Assembly (NCBI GenBank): GCA_009920815.1 | Contig: RFZH01000146.1 | Coordinates: 1 to 5,819, forward strand | From: Paracoccaceae bacterium | GTDB lineage: Bacteria; Pseudomonadota; Alphaproteobacteria; Rhodobacterales; Rhodobacteraceae | Direction of reading: 5' to 3' | Length of the DNA stretch: 5,819 nucleotides | Part shown: one piece after another, positions 1 to 5,639 of the stretch | How positions within the stretch are numbered: position 1 is the first letter of the stretch | How the letters are laid out: each line of letters starts with the position of its first letter | The notes under the pieces: generated by a model | Database searches by the model: none | The model's input: only the letters and a program-made list of their open reading frames with translations | Told to the model about the DNA's origin: nothing | Translations under genes and position numbers: made by a program

Positions 1-741
1 CAGACGTGTCAACGCCTCTTCATATTCCAACAACAACCCTTCGTGGCTGGTATAGAAATCGACAGTGCGCAGTTCATGGGCGATTTTGCTGTCCAAACCG
101 GCCGCCTTGATGAAATCAAGCGCATCCGCGATGCGTTCGGACATTTCGCGATATTTCGACGCTTTTTCCGTTTCGGTAAAGCCCAAGGTCCAGCTATGCA
201 CCTTGTGCACATCCGCGTAGCCGCCCGTTGAAAACGCGCGCAACAGGTTCAATGTTGCCGCCGCTTGAGTATAGGCTTGCAACATTTTCTTGGGGTCAGG
301 AATGCGCGCGTCGGGGGTGAATTCCAATTCGTTGATAATGTCACCGCGATAGCTTGGCAATTCGACACCATTCACGGTTTCGGTTGCGGCAGAACGTGGT
401 TTGGCAAATTGCCCCGCCATACGGCCCACTTTGACCACTGGCACCTTTGCGCCATAGGTCAGAACCATCGCCATTTGCAACATAACCTTGAACGTGTCGC
501 GAATGCCATCTGCGGTAAATTGTGCAAAGCTTTCCGCACAGTCCCCGCCCTGCAACAGGAATGCGTCACCACGCGATGCCGCAGCCAATTGTTTTTTCAA
601 ATTCCGTGCTTCGCCCGCAAAAACAAGCGGCGGATAATTTGACAGCTGACTTTCGACTGCATTCAGCGCCTCCTGATCCGTATAATCAGGCATCTGAACC
701 CGTGGCTTGTTGCGCCAATTGGTTTTTTGCCATTCGCTCAT
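1..741 (-). CDS. aroG: Class II (plant-type) 3-deoxy-7-phosphoheptulonate synthase, N-terminal 247 residues, truncated by window edge
   Basis: This enzyme condenses phosphoenolpyruvate with erythrose 4-phosphate to DAHP, the first committed step of the cytosolic shikimate pathway. The frame is open from the ATG at 741 to base 1 (247 codons, no stop). The family is usually about 450-460 residues, so roughly the C-terminal half lies outside the window. The protein begins MSEWQKTNWRNKPRVQMPDY, typical of this family in Rhodobacteraceae. Visible family motifs are QGGDCAESF at residues 64-72, whose Cys68 matches the metal-binding cysteine of class II enzymes; GRMAGQFAKPRS at 106-117, in the phosphate/PEP-binding region; GGYADVHKVHSW at 173-184; and YTSHEGLLLEYE at 230-241. 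The start at 741 has GGAG (748-751) six bases upstream. An in-frame ATG at 753 would add MEYT but lacks a good ribosome binding site. The gene is divergent from the AraC-family regulator. The symbol is the one commonly used and does not imply which amino acid inhibits the enzyme. Confidence 0.95.
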   Translation of the reverse strand, partial: MSEWQKTNWRNKPRVQMPDYTDQEALNAVESQLSNYPPLVFAGEARNLKKQLAAASRGDAFLLQGGDCAESFAQFTADGIRDTFKVMLQMAMVLTYGAKVPVVKVGRMAGQFAKPRSAATETVNGVELPSYRGDIINELEFTPDARIPDPKKMLQAYTQAAATLNLLRAFSTGGYADVHKVHSWTLGFTETEKASKYREMSERIADALDFIKAAGLDSKIAHELRTVDFYTSHEGLLLEYEEALTRL

Positions 742-759
742 TGTGTACTCCATGCGTTA

Positions 760-794
760 GCGATATCAATATTGGGCTTATATACTGCGATATC
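760..794. repeat. Paired GCGATATC direct repeat in aroG promoter region
   Basis: GCGATATC occurs at 760-767 and again at 787-794, a 27-bp pitch, with GATATC itself palindromic. The intervening bases are AT-rich and include TATATA-like sequence on the minus strand, where aroG transcription would start. Two copies of an 8-mer this close could be a paired binding site for a regulator of aroG, but AT-rich palindromic 8-mers can recur by chance. No known regulator is identified. Confidence 0.25.
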
Positions 795-848
795 CCAAAG
801 GGCCATGGGTAAATTTACGACATCTCTTGACGCGAACGGGAAGTTTTG

Positions 849-882
849 AGCATGTGTAAGTTAAGACTCAGCATGTGCAGGT
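849..882 (+). promoter_or_regulatory. Two 13-bp direct repeats 21 bp apart, candidate AraC-type operator
   Basis: AGCATGTGTAAGT at 849-861 and AGCATGTGCAGGT at 870-882 agree at 11 of 13 positions and are offset by exactly 21 bp, two turns of the helix. AraC-family dimers characteristically bind direct repeats; the araI1/araI2 half-sites have the same 21-bp pitch. The second copy overlaps the probable ribosome binding bases (AGG, 879-881) of the regulator that starts at 888, and the first lies where the -10 region would be expected. Autoregulation by the adjacent regulator is therefore the simplest inference. Binding is not shown by sequence alone. Confidence 0.5.
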
Positions 883-887
883 AAAAA

Positions 888-1892
888 ATGAAAGCAACGC
901 GGCAAATAATCGAAGTTGACACAGCCCCCAAAGCGCCAAAGCGCTTTGTTTTTGTGTTGATGGAAAATTTCACATTGCTGTCGTTTGCTTCGGCCCTAGA
1001 TGCATTGCGCATCGCAAATCGCATGGCAAATCGTGAACTCTATAGCTGGAAATTCATAGGCGATGGCGGCCAAGAGGTGGGATGTTCTGCCGGTACAGTT
1101 TTCAAACTGGATGATGATTTGGTTGAATTGCATCGTGACGACATCGCAATACTTTGTGGTGGCATGAATATTCAAAGCGCAACGACAAAACGGTTATTGA
1201 ATTGGATCCGTCGCGAAGCGCGCCGTGGCCTTACCATGGGCGGCCTTTGTACCGCGGCTTATCCGTTGGCAAAAGCAGGACTGCTGGATGGAAAGCGTGC
1301 GACAATCCATTGGGAAAACCAAGACAGTTTTTCCGAAGAGTTTCTTGAGGTTAATCTGACGAAATCGGTGTTTGTCGTCGATGGGAACCGGTTATCAACG
1401 GCGGGCGGCACATCGTCGATTGATTTGATGCTGAAAATCATCGCAGATGATCATGGTGAAGAATTGGCAAACGCGGTTGCAGATCAAATGATCTATAGCT
1501 CGATCCGCACCGACCAAGACACGCAACGCCTGTCTGTTCCGACACGCATCGGCGTGCGGCATCCAAAACTGAGCCAAGTCATCCAAATGATGGAGCAAAA
1601 TATCGAGGAACCGATCAGTCCCGCGACCTTGGCCAAAAACGTTGGTATGTCCACGCGGCAACTTGAACGGTTGTTCCGCCGTTACCTCAGCCGCAGTCCA
1701 AAACGCTATTACATGGAATTGCGCCTGCAAAAAGCCCGCAATCTTTTGATGCAAACCGACATGAGTGTGATCAACGTGGCCTTGGCCTGCGGCTTTGCAT
1801 CGCCTTCGCATTTTTCAAAATGTTACCGTGCGCATTATTCGACGACGCCCTATCGCGAACGCGGCAGTCATGGAACAAAACTATCGATTTAG
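888..1892 (+). CDS. GlxA-type transcriptional regulator: DJ-1/PfpI (GATase1-like) domain plus AraC DNA-binding domain
   Basis: A cytosolic transcription factor of 334 residues. Residues about 19-200 form a DJ-1/PfpI-like sensor domain: strand FVFVLMENFTLLSF (20-33), AILCGGM (87-93), and a nucleophile-elbow-like GGLCTAAY (118-125) with Cys121 kept, then GLLDG and IHWE (140-143). Residues about 225-330 are the AraC/XylS domain with two helix-turn-helix units, near 245-264 (TLAKNVGMSTRQLERLFRR) and 293-313 (including VALACGFASPSHFSKCYR). The layout and motifs resemble the GbdR/CdhR/ArgR subfamily, whose members sense betaine, carnitine or arginine and activate catabolic genes. Nothing adjacent is catabolic, so the ligand cannot be assigned. 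The start is set by the ATG at 888 with a weak AGG at 879-881. The gene is divergent from aroG and probably autoregulated through the direct repeats just upstream. The class is secure; the specific function is not known. Confidence 0.92.
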   Translation: MKATRQIIEVDTAPKAPKRFVFVLMENFTLLSFASALDALRIANRMANRELYSWKFIGDGGQEVGCSAGTVFKLDDDLVELHRDDIAILCGGMNIQSATTKRLLNWIRREARRGLTMGGLCTAAYPLAKAGLLDGKRATIHWENQDSFSEEFLEVNLTKSVFVVDGNRLSTAGGTSSIDLMLKIIADDHGEELANAVADQMIYSSIRTDQDTQRLSVPTRIGVRHPKLSQVIQMMEQNIEEPISPATLAKNVGMSTRQLERLFRRYLSRSPKRYYMELRLQKARNLLMQTDMSVINVALACGFASPSHFSKCYRAHYSTTPYRERGSHGTKLSI

Positions 1893-1902
1893 GCACCGAT
1901 AT

Positions 1903-1919
1903 TTTCATCTTTGATGAAA
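1903..1919. repeat. Short AT-rich inverted repeat downstream of the AraC-family gene
   Basis: TTTCATC (1903-1909), a TTT loop, and GATGAAA (1913-1919) form a perfect 7-bp stem starting 11 bases past the regulator's stop codon. It is placed like a transcription terminator between convergent genes, but the stem has only two G-C pairs and no T-run follows on either strand. It could be a weak 3'-end structure. A second small GC-rich hairpin (GGCGA-TG-TCGCC, 1936-1947) lies just downstream, also without a T-run. Confidence 0.25.
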
Positions 1920-1985
1920 TACGCTGGGTGTGCGGGGCGATGTCGCCGCAGCGATCGAAACGCGTCAGCGATCCGATATCTTGAG

Positions 1986-2021
1986 AAAAATTCAACGCTC
2001 GCGGCTTCGCCACCCGCCGCG
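1986..2021 (-). terminator. Possible weak terminator at the end of the glnE operon
   Basis: Read on the minus strand, CGCGGC (2021-2016) and GCCGCG (2005-2000) can pair as a 6-bp GC stem around a 10-base loop. About nine bases later comes a run of five T (1990-1986). The stem overlaps the last codons of the 88-residue protein, whose stop codon is at 1994-1992. The gap between stem and T-run is longer than in a good intrinsic terminator, so this is a tentative call. Confidence 0.3.
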
Positions 2022-2258
2022 ACGACGCGGCTTGCTCATAGTTTCCAAGCCCTCTGCCAAGGTCACAGTCATCGGGTGATCTGGCGCATCAGGTTGATAA
2101 CGCTCAAGTAATTTTACAATAAGATCCTTGGTGTCACTGTCTAAAGGAACACTCAAGGCCCAATCCAAAAAAATACTTCGACATTCGGACAGGGTAATTC
2201 CGTCGATGGCATAGGCTTCTCTGATCAGCGCTTTGGGATCAATTGCGTCACCTTTCAT
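1992..2258 (-). CDS. Conserved small protein of unknown function, translationally coupled to glnE
   Basis: An 88-residue protein I cannot assign to a named family, although a similar small reading frame downstream of glnE is familiar to me from Rhodobacteraceae genomes (recollection, not a search). The first 70 residues look helical and rather acidic, with DPKALIREAYAIDG (7-20), CRSIFLDWAL (26-35) and YQPDAPDHPM (54-63). The tail is strongly basic (KPRRRGGWRSRER, 76-88). There is no signal peptide or membrane segment, so it is probably cytosolic. Its ATG lies inside the last codons of glnE, giving an 11-base overlap in a different frame. It is preceded by an excellent ribosome binding site, AAGGAGG (2271-2265), six bases before the ATG. 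Coding is supported by this start signal and the tight overlap. A link to glutamine synthetase control is only suggested by position. Confidence 0.8.
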   Translation of the reverse strand: MKGDAIDPKALIREAYAIDGITLSECRSIFLDWALSVPLDSDTKDLIVKLLERYQPDAPDHPMTVTLAEGLETMSKPRRRGGWRSRER

Positions 2259-5034
2259 CGGTGTCCTCCTTTGGCTCGGGCAAGGCTCGGTCGATTATGG
2301 CCTGACTTATGTGCGCCTGCTGGATCATTTTAGCCTCTAATTCGGTCAAATCGCGACACCCGACCAAGCGCAACAGAAATTCCTGTCCGGCGGCCCCCGT
2401 TTCGGCAGGGTTCATGCGGTTTTCCGACAAAAGACGTGATGCAACCTGTAGCCGCCAAAATAAATCATATGTCGCCTCAAGCTCTATGCGATCCGCATCG
2501 GTGATCACACCGATATCTTTTGCACATCTTAAACCAGACGCGACATCGCGTTGATCAGATCCTGCAATCAAGGCACCCATTTGTGAAAAAAGCTCGATAT
2601 CTTGCAGGCGGCCTGCCCCGACCTTTATCTGCCATGGATCATCGTCGCCCTTGACCGCAGCAATCCGCGCCCGCATTTTTGACAATGCTTGACTGACCTG
2701 GTCGGCATCGCGCCCGCCCATCAACCCTGCTCTTAGACGTTCTACATCGCGCGCCAAAGCGGACGGGCCTGCGACCACGCGCGCACGCGACAACGCCAAA
2801 TGTTCCCAAATCCACGCCTCGTTCTGTTGATAGCTTTGAAAAGCATCCCAAGATGTCGCCACAGGACCTTTGTTCCCTGACGGACGCAGCCGCATGTCCA
2901 CCTCATACAAACGCCCTTCTGCCATAGGCGCAGTCATTGCAGTGATCAGAGCCTGTGTGAGACGCGCGTAATATGTGCGTGCATTCAATGGGCGCTTTCC
3001 GTCTGATATATCAATACCTTGCGCGTCATAAATGACGATCATATCCAAATCTGAATTGGCATGAAGGCGCCCTGCGCCGAGCGAACCCATCCCTAACACG
3101 ACAGCACCGCGACCAGGCGCTGGTCCATGTTTTCGGGCAAATTCAGACATGACCTCAGGCCAAAGTCCCTGGAGCATGGCCTGCGCCAAGTCTGCATATT
3201 GGCGCGACGCGGTTTGCGCATCGATGATACCGCGCAATAAATGCACGCCAATACGGAAATGCCATTCTTTTCCCCAACGCCGCGTGCCGTCTAGTTTGTG
3301 TTCATAATCGCCTTCGCGGGTCAATCGCATCGTCAAATCAGCCGCCAGCGTATCAATACTTGGCCAGGGATCCCAAAAGGACCCACCAATCACCGCATCC
3401 AAAACTTGGGCGTTGCGCGACAAATAGGCCGCCAACGCAGGCGCTGTCCCAATCACATCAATTAACAGGTCGATCAATTGGGCATTGGATTGGAACAGAG
3501 AAAATAACTGTACGCCCGCGGGAAGCCCTTTCAGAAACCGATCAAATGACAAAAGTGCTTCGTCTGGTTTGGCGGCATTTCTTAGCCGTGTCAGGATTTC
3601 GGGACGCAATCGATCAAAAATCGCCTCGGCACGTTCACTGCGCAAGGCGGCATAAGACGGCCAGCGGGCAATGATTTCTGCTTCTTGTGGGTTTGCGTCT
3701 GCCGTTACAGTTGGGTTGGAAGGTGTAAAAAACCCTTCGGTTGTGTGATGGACATCTTCTAATCGCTCGCGCAGATTTGATCTAAGATCCGCTGTCGATT
3801 GCCCCATCAAAGCGGCAAGCCGTTCAAACCCATCGTCAGTTTGCGGCAGATCATGGGTTTGAGCATCATTGATCATTTGTAATCTGTGTTCGACCGTACG
3901 ATGGGCGCGATAATGATCAGACAAGCGCATCGCTGTGTCACGATCAATCCAATCCTGATCAGCCAAGCGATCCAAACCTTCTAGCGTGCCACGACACCGC
4001 AAAGATGGGTCACGTCCGCCGGCAATCAACTGGCGCGTTTGGGTGAAAAACTCGATCTCGCGTATACCGCCACGCCCGAGCTTCATATTATGCCCGCTTA
4101 AGGTGATAGGCCCACCCGTCCCTTTGTGTTCGCGATAACGCAGGCGCAATCTATGTGCATCTTCGATCGCTGCAAAATCCAAATGCTTGCGCCACACAAA
4201 CGGCGCCATATTTTTCAAAAACCGTTGCCCCGTGGTTTGGTCGCCCGCGCAAACACGCGCTTTTATATAGGCGGCGCGTTCCCAAGTGCGCCCTAAAGAT
4301 TCGTAATACCTTTCCGCCGCATCTATGCCCATGCAAACAGGTGTTACAGCTGGATCGGGTCGCAACCTTAAATCGGTGCGAAAGACATAACCATCGGGCG
4401 TAAAGTCATTCAATAGTGCCGACATTGATTTGGTCGCTTTGATCAAGCGACTGCGCGCCTGAAAAAAATCATCTGCATCATAGCGCGCTTCGTCAAACAG
4501 ACAAATCAGATCGATATCGGATGAATAGTTTAGTTCATGCGCCCCCATCTTGCCCATCGCCAGAACGAAATACCCCATTTGCTGTGGGTCTTGGTCTGTG
4601 TCAAAACCAGGGATCCGGCCGCGCGCAAGTTCGGCGCCAAGCGCAGCATTTAACGCGAGCGTCACAGACAAATCAGCAAAATCAGTCAAGGTTGAAACCA
4701 CCTTTTCCAGTGGCCATACGTGACCCAGATCACACAAAGCAACATAGAGAGCGATCCGCCGCTTTGCTTGACGCAGGCCGGCAGACACATGGTCATAGGA
4801 CAGCGCACGCAGGCGATCGTATTCCACCGATATTACATCGCCACCATCAACAAGCGCTGGCAAAAGCCAATCCTGTTCCTTTTGAATCAGCGATTTTAGA
4901 TAGGGGCTACATCCGCCCACTGACGACAAAAATTCACGCAATTCGCCCGTGACGTCCAAGCCCTTGACTGTATCGGCTGCCATCGCCACGTCATAGGGGT
5001 GTGGACTATGGCTAAGTGATCGGGCAAAAGTCAT
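2248..5034 (-). CDS. glnE: Bifunctional glutamine synthetase adenylyltransferase / adenylyl-removing enzyme
   Basis: GlnE attaches AMP to, and removes it from, a tyrosine of glutamine synthetase, lowering or restoring its activity in response to PII proteins and glutamine. It acts in the cytosol in nitrogen assimilation. The full-length protein (928-929 residues; E. coli 946) shows both duplicated nucleotidyltransferase domains. The N-terminal adenylyl-removing domain has MGKMGAHELNYSSDIDL (161-177; Asp174, Asp176) and RTDLRLRPD (220-228). The C-terminal adenylyltransferase domain has GMGSLGAGRLHANSDLDMI (649-667; Asp663, Asp665) and EVDMRLRPSGNKGP (712-725). Each is followed by its helical partner segment: GRGGIREIEFFTQ (321-333) and GAGRLQDIELFSQ (807-819). 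All metal-binding aspartates are present, so both activities are expected. Two adjacent ATGs exist. AAGGAG (5045-5040) is only two bases from the ATG at 5037 but five from that at 5034, so I prefer 5034. Residue numbers count from 5037. Confidence 0.97.
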   Translation of the reverse strand: MTFARSLSHSPHPYDVAMAADTVKGLDVTGELREFLSSVGGCSPYLKSLIQKEQDWLLPALVDGGDVISVEYDRLRALSYDHVSAGLRQAKRRIALYVALCDLGHVWPLEKVVSTLTDFADLSVTLALNAALGAELARGRIPGFDTDQDPQQMGYFVLAMGKMGAHELNYSSDIDLICLFDEARYDADDFFQARSRLIKATKSMSALLNDFTPDGYVFRTDLRLRPDPAVTPVCMGIDAAERYYESLGRTWERAAYIKARVCAGDQTTGQRFLKNMAPFVWRKHLDFAAIEDAHRLRLRYREHKGTGGPITLSGHNMKLGRGGIREIEFFTQTRQLIAGGRDPSLRCRGTLEGLDRLADQDWIDRDTAMRLSDHYRAHRTVEHRLQMINDAQTHDLPQTDDGFERLAALMGQSTADLRSNLRERLEDVHHTTEGFFTPSNPTVTADANPQEAEIIARWPSYAALRSERAEAIFDRLRPEILTRLRNAAKPDEALLSFDRFLKGLPAGVQLFSLFQSNAQLIDLLIDVIGTAPALAAYLSRNAQVLDAVIGGSFWDPWPSIDTLAADLTMRLTREGDYEHKLDGTRRWGKEWHFRIGVHLLRGIIDAQTASRQYADLAQAMLQGLWPEVMSEFARKHGPAPGRGAVVLGMGSLGAGRLHANSDLDMIVIYDAQGIDISDGKRPLNARTYYARLTQALITAMTAPMAEGRLYEVDMRLRPSGNKGPVATSWDAFQSYQQNEAWIWEHLALSRARVVAGPSALARDVERLRAGLMGGRDADQVSQALSKMRARIAAVKGDDDPWQIKVGAGRLQDIELFSQMGALIAGSDQRDVASGLRCAKDIGVITDADRIELEATYDLFWRLQVASRLLSENRMNPAETGAAGQEFLLRLVGCRDLTELEAKMIQQAHISQAIIDRALPEPKEDTDER
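2265..2271 (-). promoter_or_regulatory. Strong ribosome binding site for the small gene, inside glnE
   Basis: On the minus strand AAGGAGG lies six bases before the ATG at 2258, within the glnE codons for the C-terminal EPKEDTDER. A near-consensus Shine-Dalgarno sequence embedded in another coding sequence fixes the start of the 88-residue protein and suggests efficient independent re-initiation in addition to coupling with glnE termination. Confidence 0.8.
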
Positions 5035-5066
5035 CATGGCTCCTTAATAAACTGGTAAGATCGACA

Positions 5067-5531
5067 ATGAGCAAAAGTTTGAACCGTGTCAAAGCAGCAA
5101 TCAATGCCGCAGGATTGTCAGACAACATTCGTGAAACAGGATTGGCCAAAACCGCACAGATGGCCGCAGAACAAGTTGGCTGTGGCGTAGATCAAATCGG
5201 GAAATCCATTATCTTTCAAGGGGCCAAGACACAGGATGTTTATTTGTTTCTAACCGCTGGTGGTAATAGCGTTGACATAACAAGAGCCTCAGCAATTGCG
5301 GGCGAAGAAATGATAAAGGCTGATGCCACAGTGGTTCGTCAAAAGACGGGGTTTGCGATTGGGGGTGTTTCCCCTATCGGCCATCTGAGCCCCAGTCGCA
5401 CATTTATGGATCCACGCCTGATCGAGTTTGAAGAAATCTGGGTGGCAGCGGGCACACCAAACCACGTTTTTTCGGTTCAACCAAGCAAGTTAGCACAGAT
5501 TATCAATGCGCAAATCATTGAATTTAATTAA
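5067..5531 (+). CDS. YbaK/ProX-type aminoacyl-tRNA deacylase (prolyl-tRNA editing superfamily)
   Basis: A 154-residue single-domain protein of the YbaK/EbsC (INS) superfamily, cytosolic free-standing editing enzymes that hydrolyse mischarged tRNA such as Cys-tRNA(Pro) or Ala-tRNA(Pro). It covers the whole domain: TAQMAAEQVGCGVDQIGKSIIF (residues 29-50), with Lys46 matching the conserved functional lysine of the superfamily; FLTAGGNSVD (61-70); and GFAIGGVSPIGH (95-106), containing the GXXXP loop GGVSP (99-103). The end AAGTPNHVFSVQPSKL (128-142 region) is typical. Which aminoacyl-tRNA it edits cannot be told from sequence. The start at 5067 gives the family-typical MSKSLNRVKAA. A GTG at 5016 in the same frame would overlap glnE, has no ribosome binding site, and adds residues unlike the family. 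Only a weak GGTAAG (5054-5059) precedes 5067. It is divergent from glnE with about 30 bp between starts. Confidence 0.92.
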   Translation: MSKSLNRVKAAINAAGLSDNIRETGLAKTAQMAAEQVGCGVDQIGKSIIFQGAKTQDVYLFLTAGGNSVDITRASAIAGEEMIKADATVVRQKTGFAIGGVSPIGHLSPSRTFMDPRLIEFEEIWVAAGTPNHVFSVQPSKLAQIINAQIIEFN

Positions 5532-5541
5532 TTTAATAAAA

Positions 5542-5564
5542 TAATGTAAAAATAATTTACATTA
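5542..5564. promoter_or_regulatory. Palindrome 1, candidate operator (TAATGTAAA-N5-TTTACATTA)
   Basis: A perfect 9-bp inverted repeat with a 5-base spacer (AATAA), centred at 5553, starting 11 bases after the deacylase stop codon. It contains one G-C pair per arm, and no T-run follows on the plus strand, so it makes a poor terminator for the deacylase. The same arms recur with two symmetric changes at 5602-5622, which favours a protein-binding site. The regulator is unknown. Confidence 0.5.
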
Positions 5565-5601
5565 CCCCTTGGCAAGTCATCATCCCCTACCCATTTGTAT
5601 T

Positions 5602-5622
5602 AATGTGAAAAGCATTCACATT
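5602..5622. promoter_or_regulatory. Palindrome 2, candidate operator (AATGTGAA-N5-TTCACATT)
   Basis: A perfect 8-bp inverted repeat with a 5-base spacer (AAGCA), centred at 5612, ending five bases before the ribosome binding site of the DUF2852-like gene. Relative to palindrome 1, A is replaced by G in the left arm and T by C at the mirrored position in the right arm, so symmetry is kept. The position would suit a repressor acting near the transcription start. Confidence 0.55.
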
Positions 5623-5639
5623 GTCTAAAGGAGAAAAAA

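Larger units (their letters stand above)
742..887. promoter_or_regulatory. Divergent intergenic region between aroG and the AraC-family regulator
   Basis: These 146 bp must hold the promoters of both divergent genes; I find no small gene in them. For aroG (minus strand) there is an AT-rich block near 765-800 with a possible -35 TTGGGA and -10 CAATAT at 18-bp spacing, which is only a moderate match. For the regulator (plus strand) TTGACG at 827-832 is a good -35 element, but no convincing -10 follows at 16-18 bp. That would suit an activator-dependent or weak promoter. An 8-bp repeat GCGATATC occurs at 760-767 and 787-794, and a 13-bp direct repeat pair lies at 849-882. Promoter positions are inference by eye. 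Confidence 0.45.
5532..5639. promoter_or_regulatory. AT-rich intergenic region with two matching palindromes, upstream of DUF2852-like gene
   Basis: These 108 bp separate the deacylase stop from the next start codon. The first 35 bases are almost all A/T. Two near-identical palindromes lie at 5542-5564 and 5602-5622. Between them is a possible -35 TTGGCA (5569-5574), but no clear -10 at standard spacing; TATTAA (5598-5603) is too far. AAAGGAG (5627-5633) is a strong ribosome binding site six bases before the ATG at 5640. No convincing intrinsic terminator for the deacylase is seen. Confidence 0.5.

Noticed and set aside
265..642. 125-codon plus-strand frame opposite aroG.
   Set aside because: The minus strand encodes clear class II DAHP synthase motifs throughout; the plus-strand frame has no family resemblance.
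1395..1811. 138-codon open frame antisense to the AraC-family gene.
   Set aside because: It lies wholly opposite a well-supported coding sequence, shows no recognisable domain, and is explained by the codon bias of the sense gene.
4521..4952. 143-codon open frame antisense to glnE.
   Set aside because: It is opposite the conserved N-terminal catalytic domain of glnE, with low-complexity composition rich in H, Q, R and P, typical of a shadow frame.
5016..5066. Longer deacylase starting at the GTG at 5016.
   Set aside because: No ribosome binding site precedes it, it overlaps glnE on the other strand, and the added residues are not family-like. The ATG at 5067 gives the usual N-terminus.
5542..5564. 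Palindrome 1 as an intrinsic terminator for the deacylase gene.
   Set aside because: The stem is almost all A-T and is followed by ACCCCTT, not a T-run. A matching copy at 5602-5622 argues for a binding site.
5545..5620. Both palindromes fit the TGTNA-N7-TNACA pattern of the TnrA/GlnR nitrogen regulators, tempting near glnE.
   Set aside because: To my knowledge those MerR-type regulators belong to Bacillota, while the genes here are alphaproteobacterial. The pattern is short and any symmetric TGT...ACA palindrome of this spacing fits it.
5602..5622. Palindrome 2 resembles a CRP site (TGTGA...TCACA).
   Set aside because: The spacer between TGTGA and TCACA is seven bases, not the six of CRP sites, and palindrome 1 does not share the TGTGA core.
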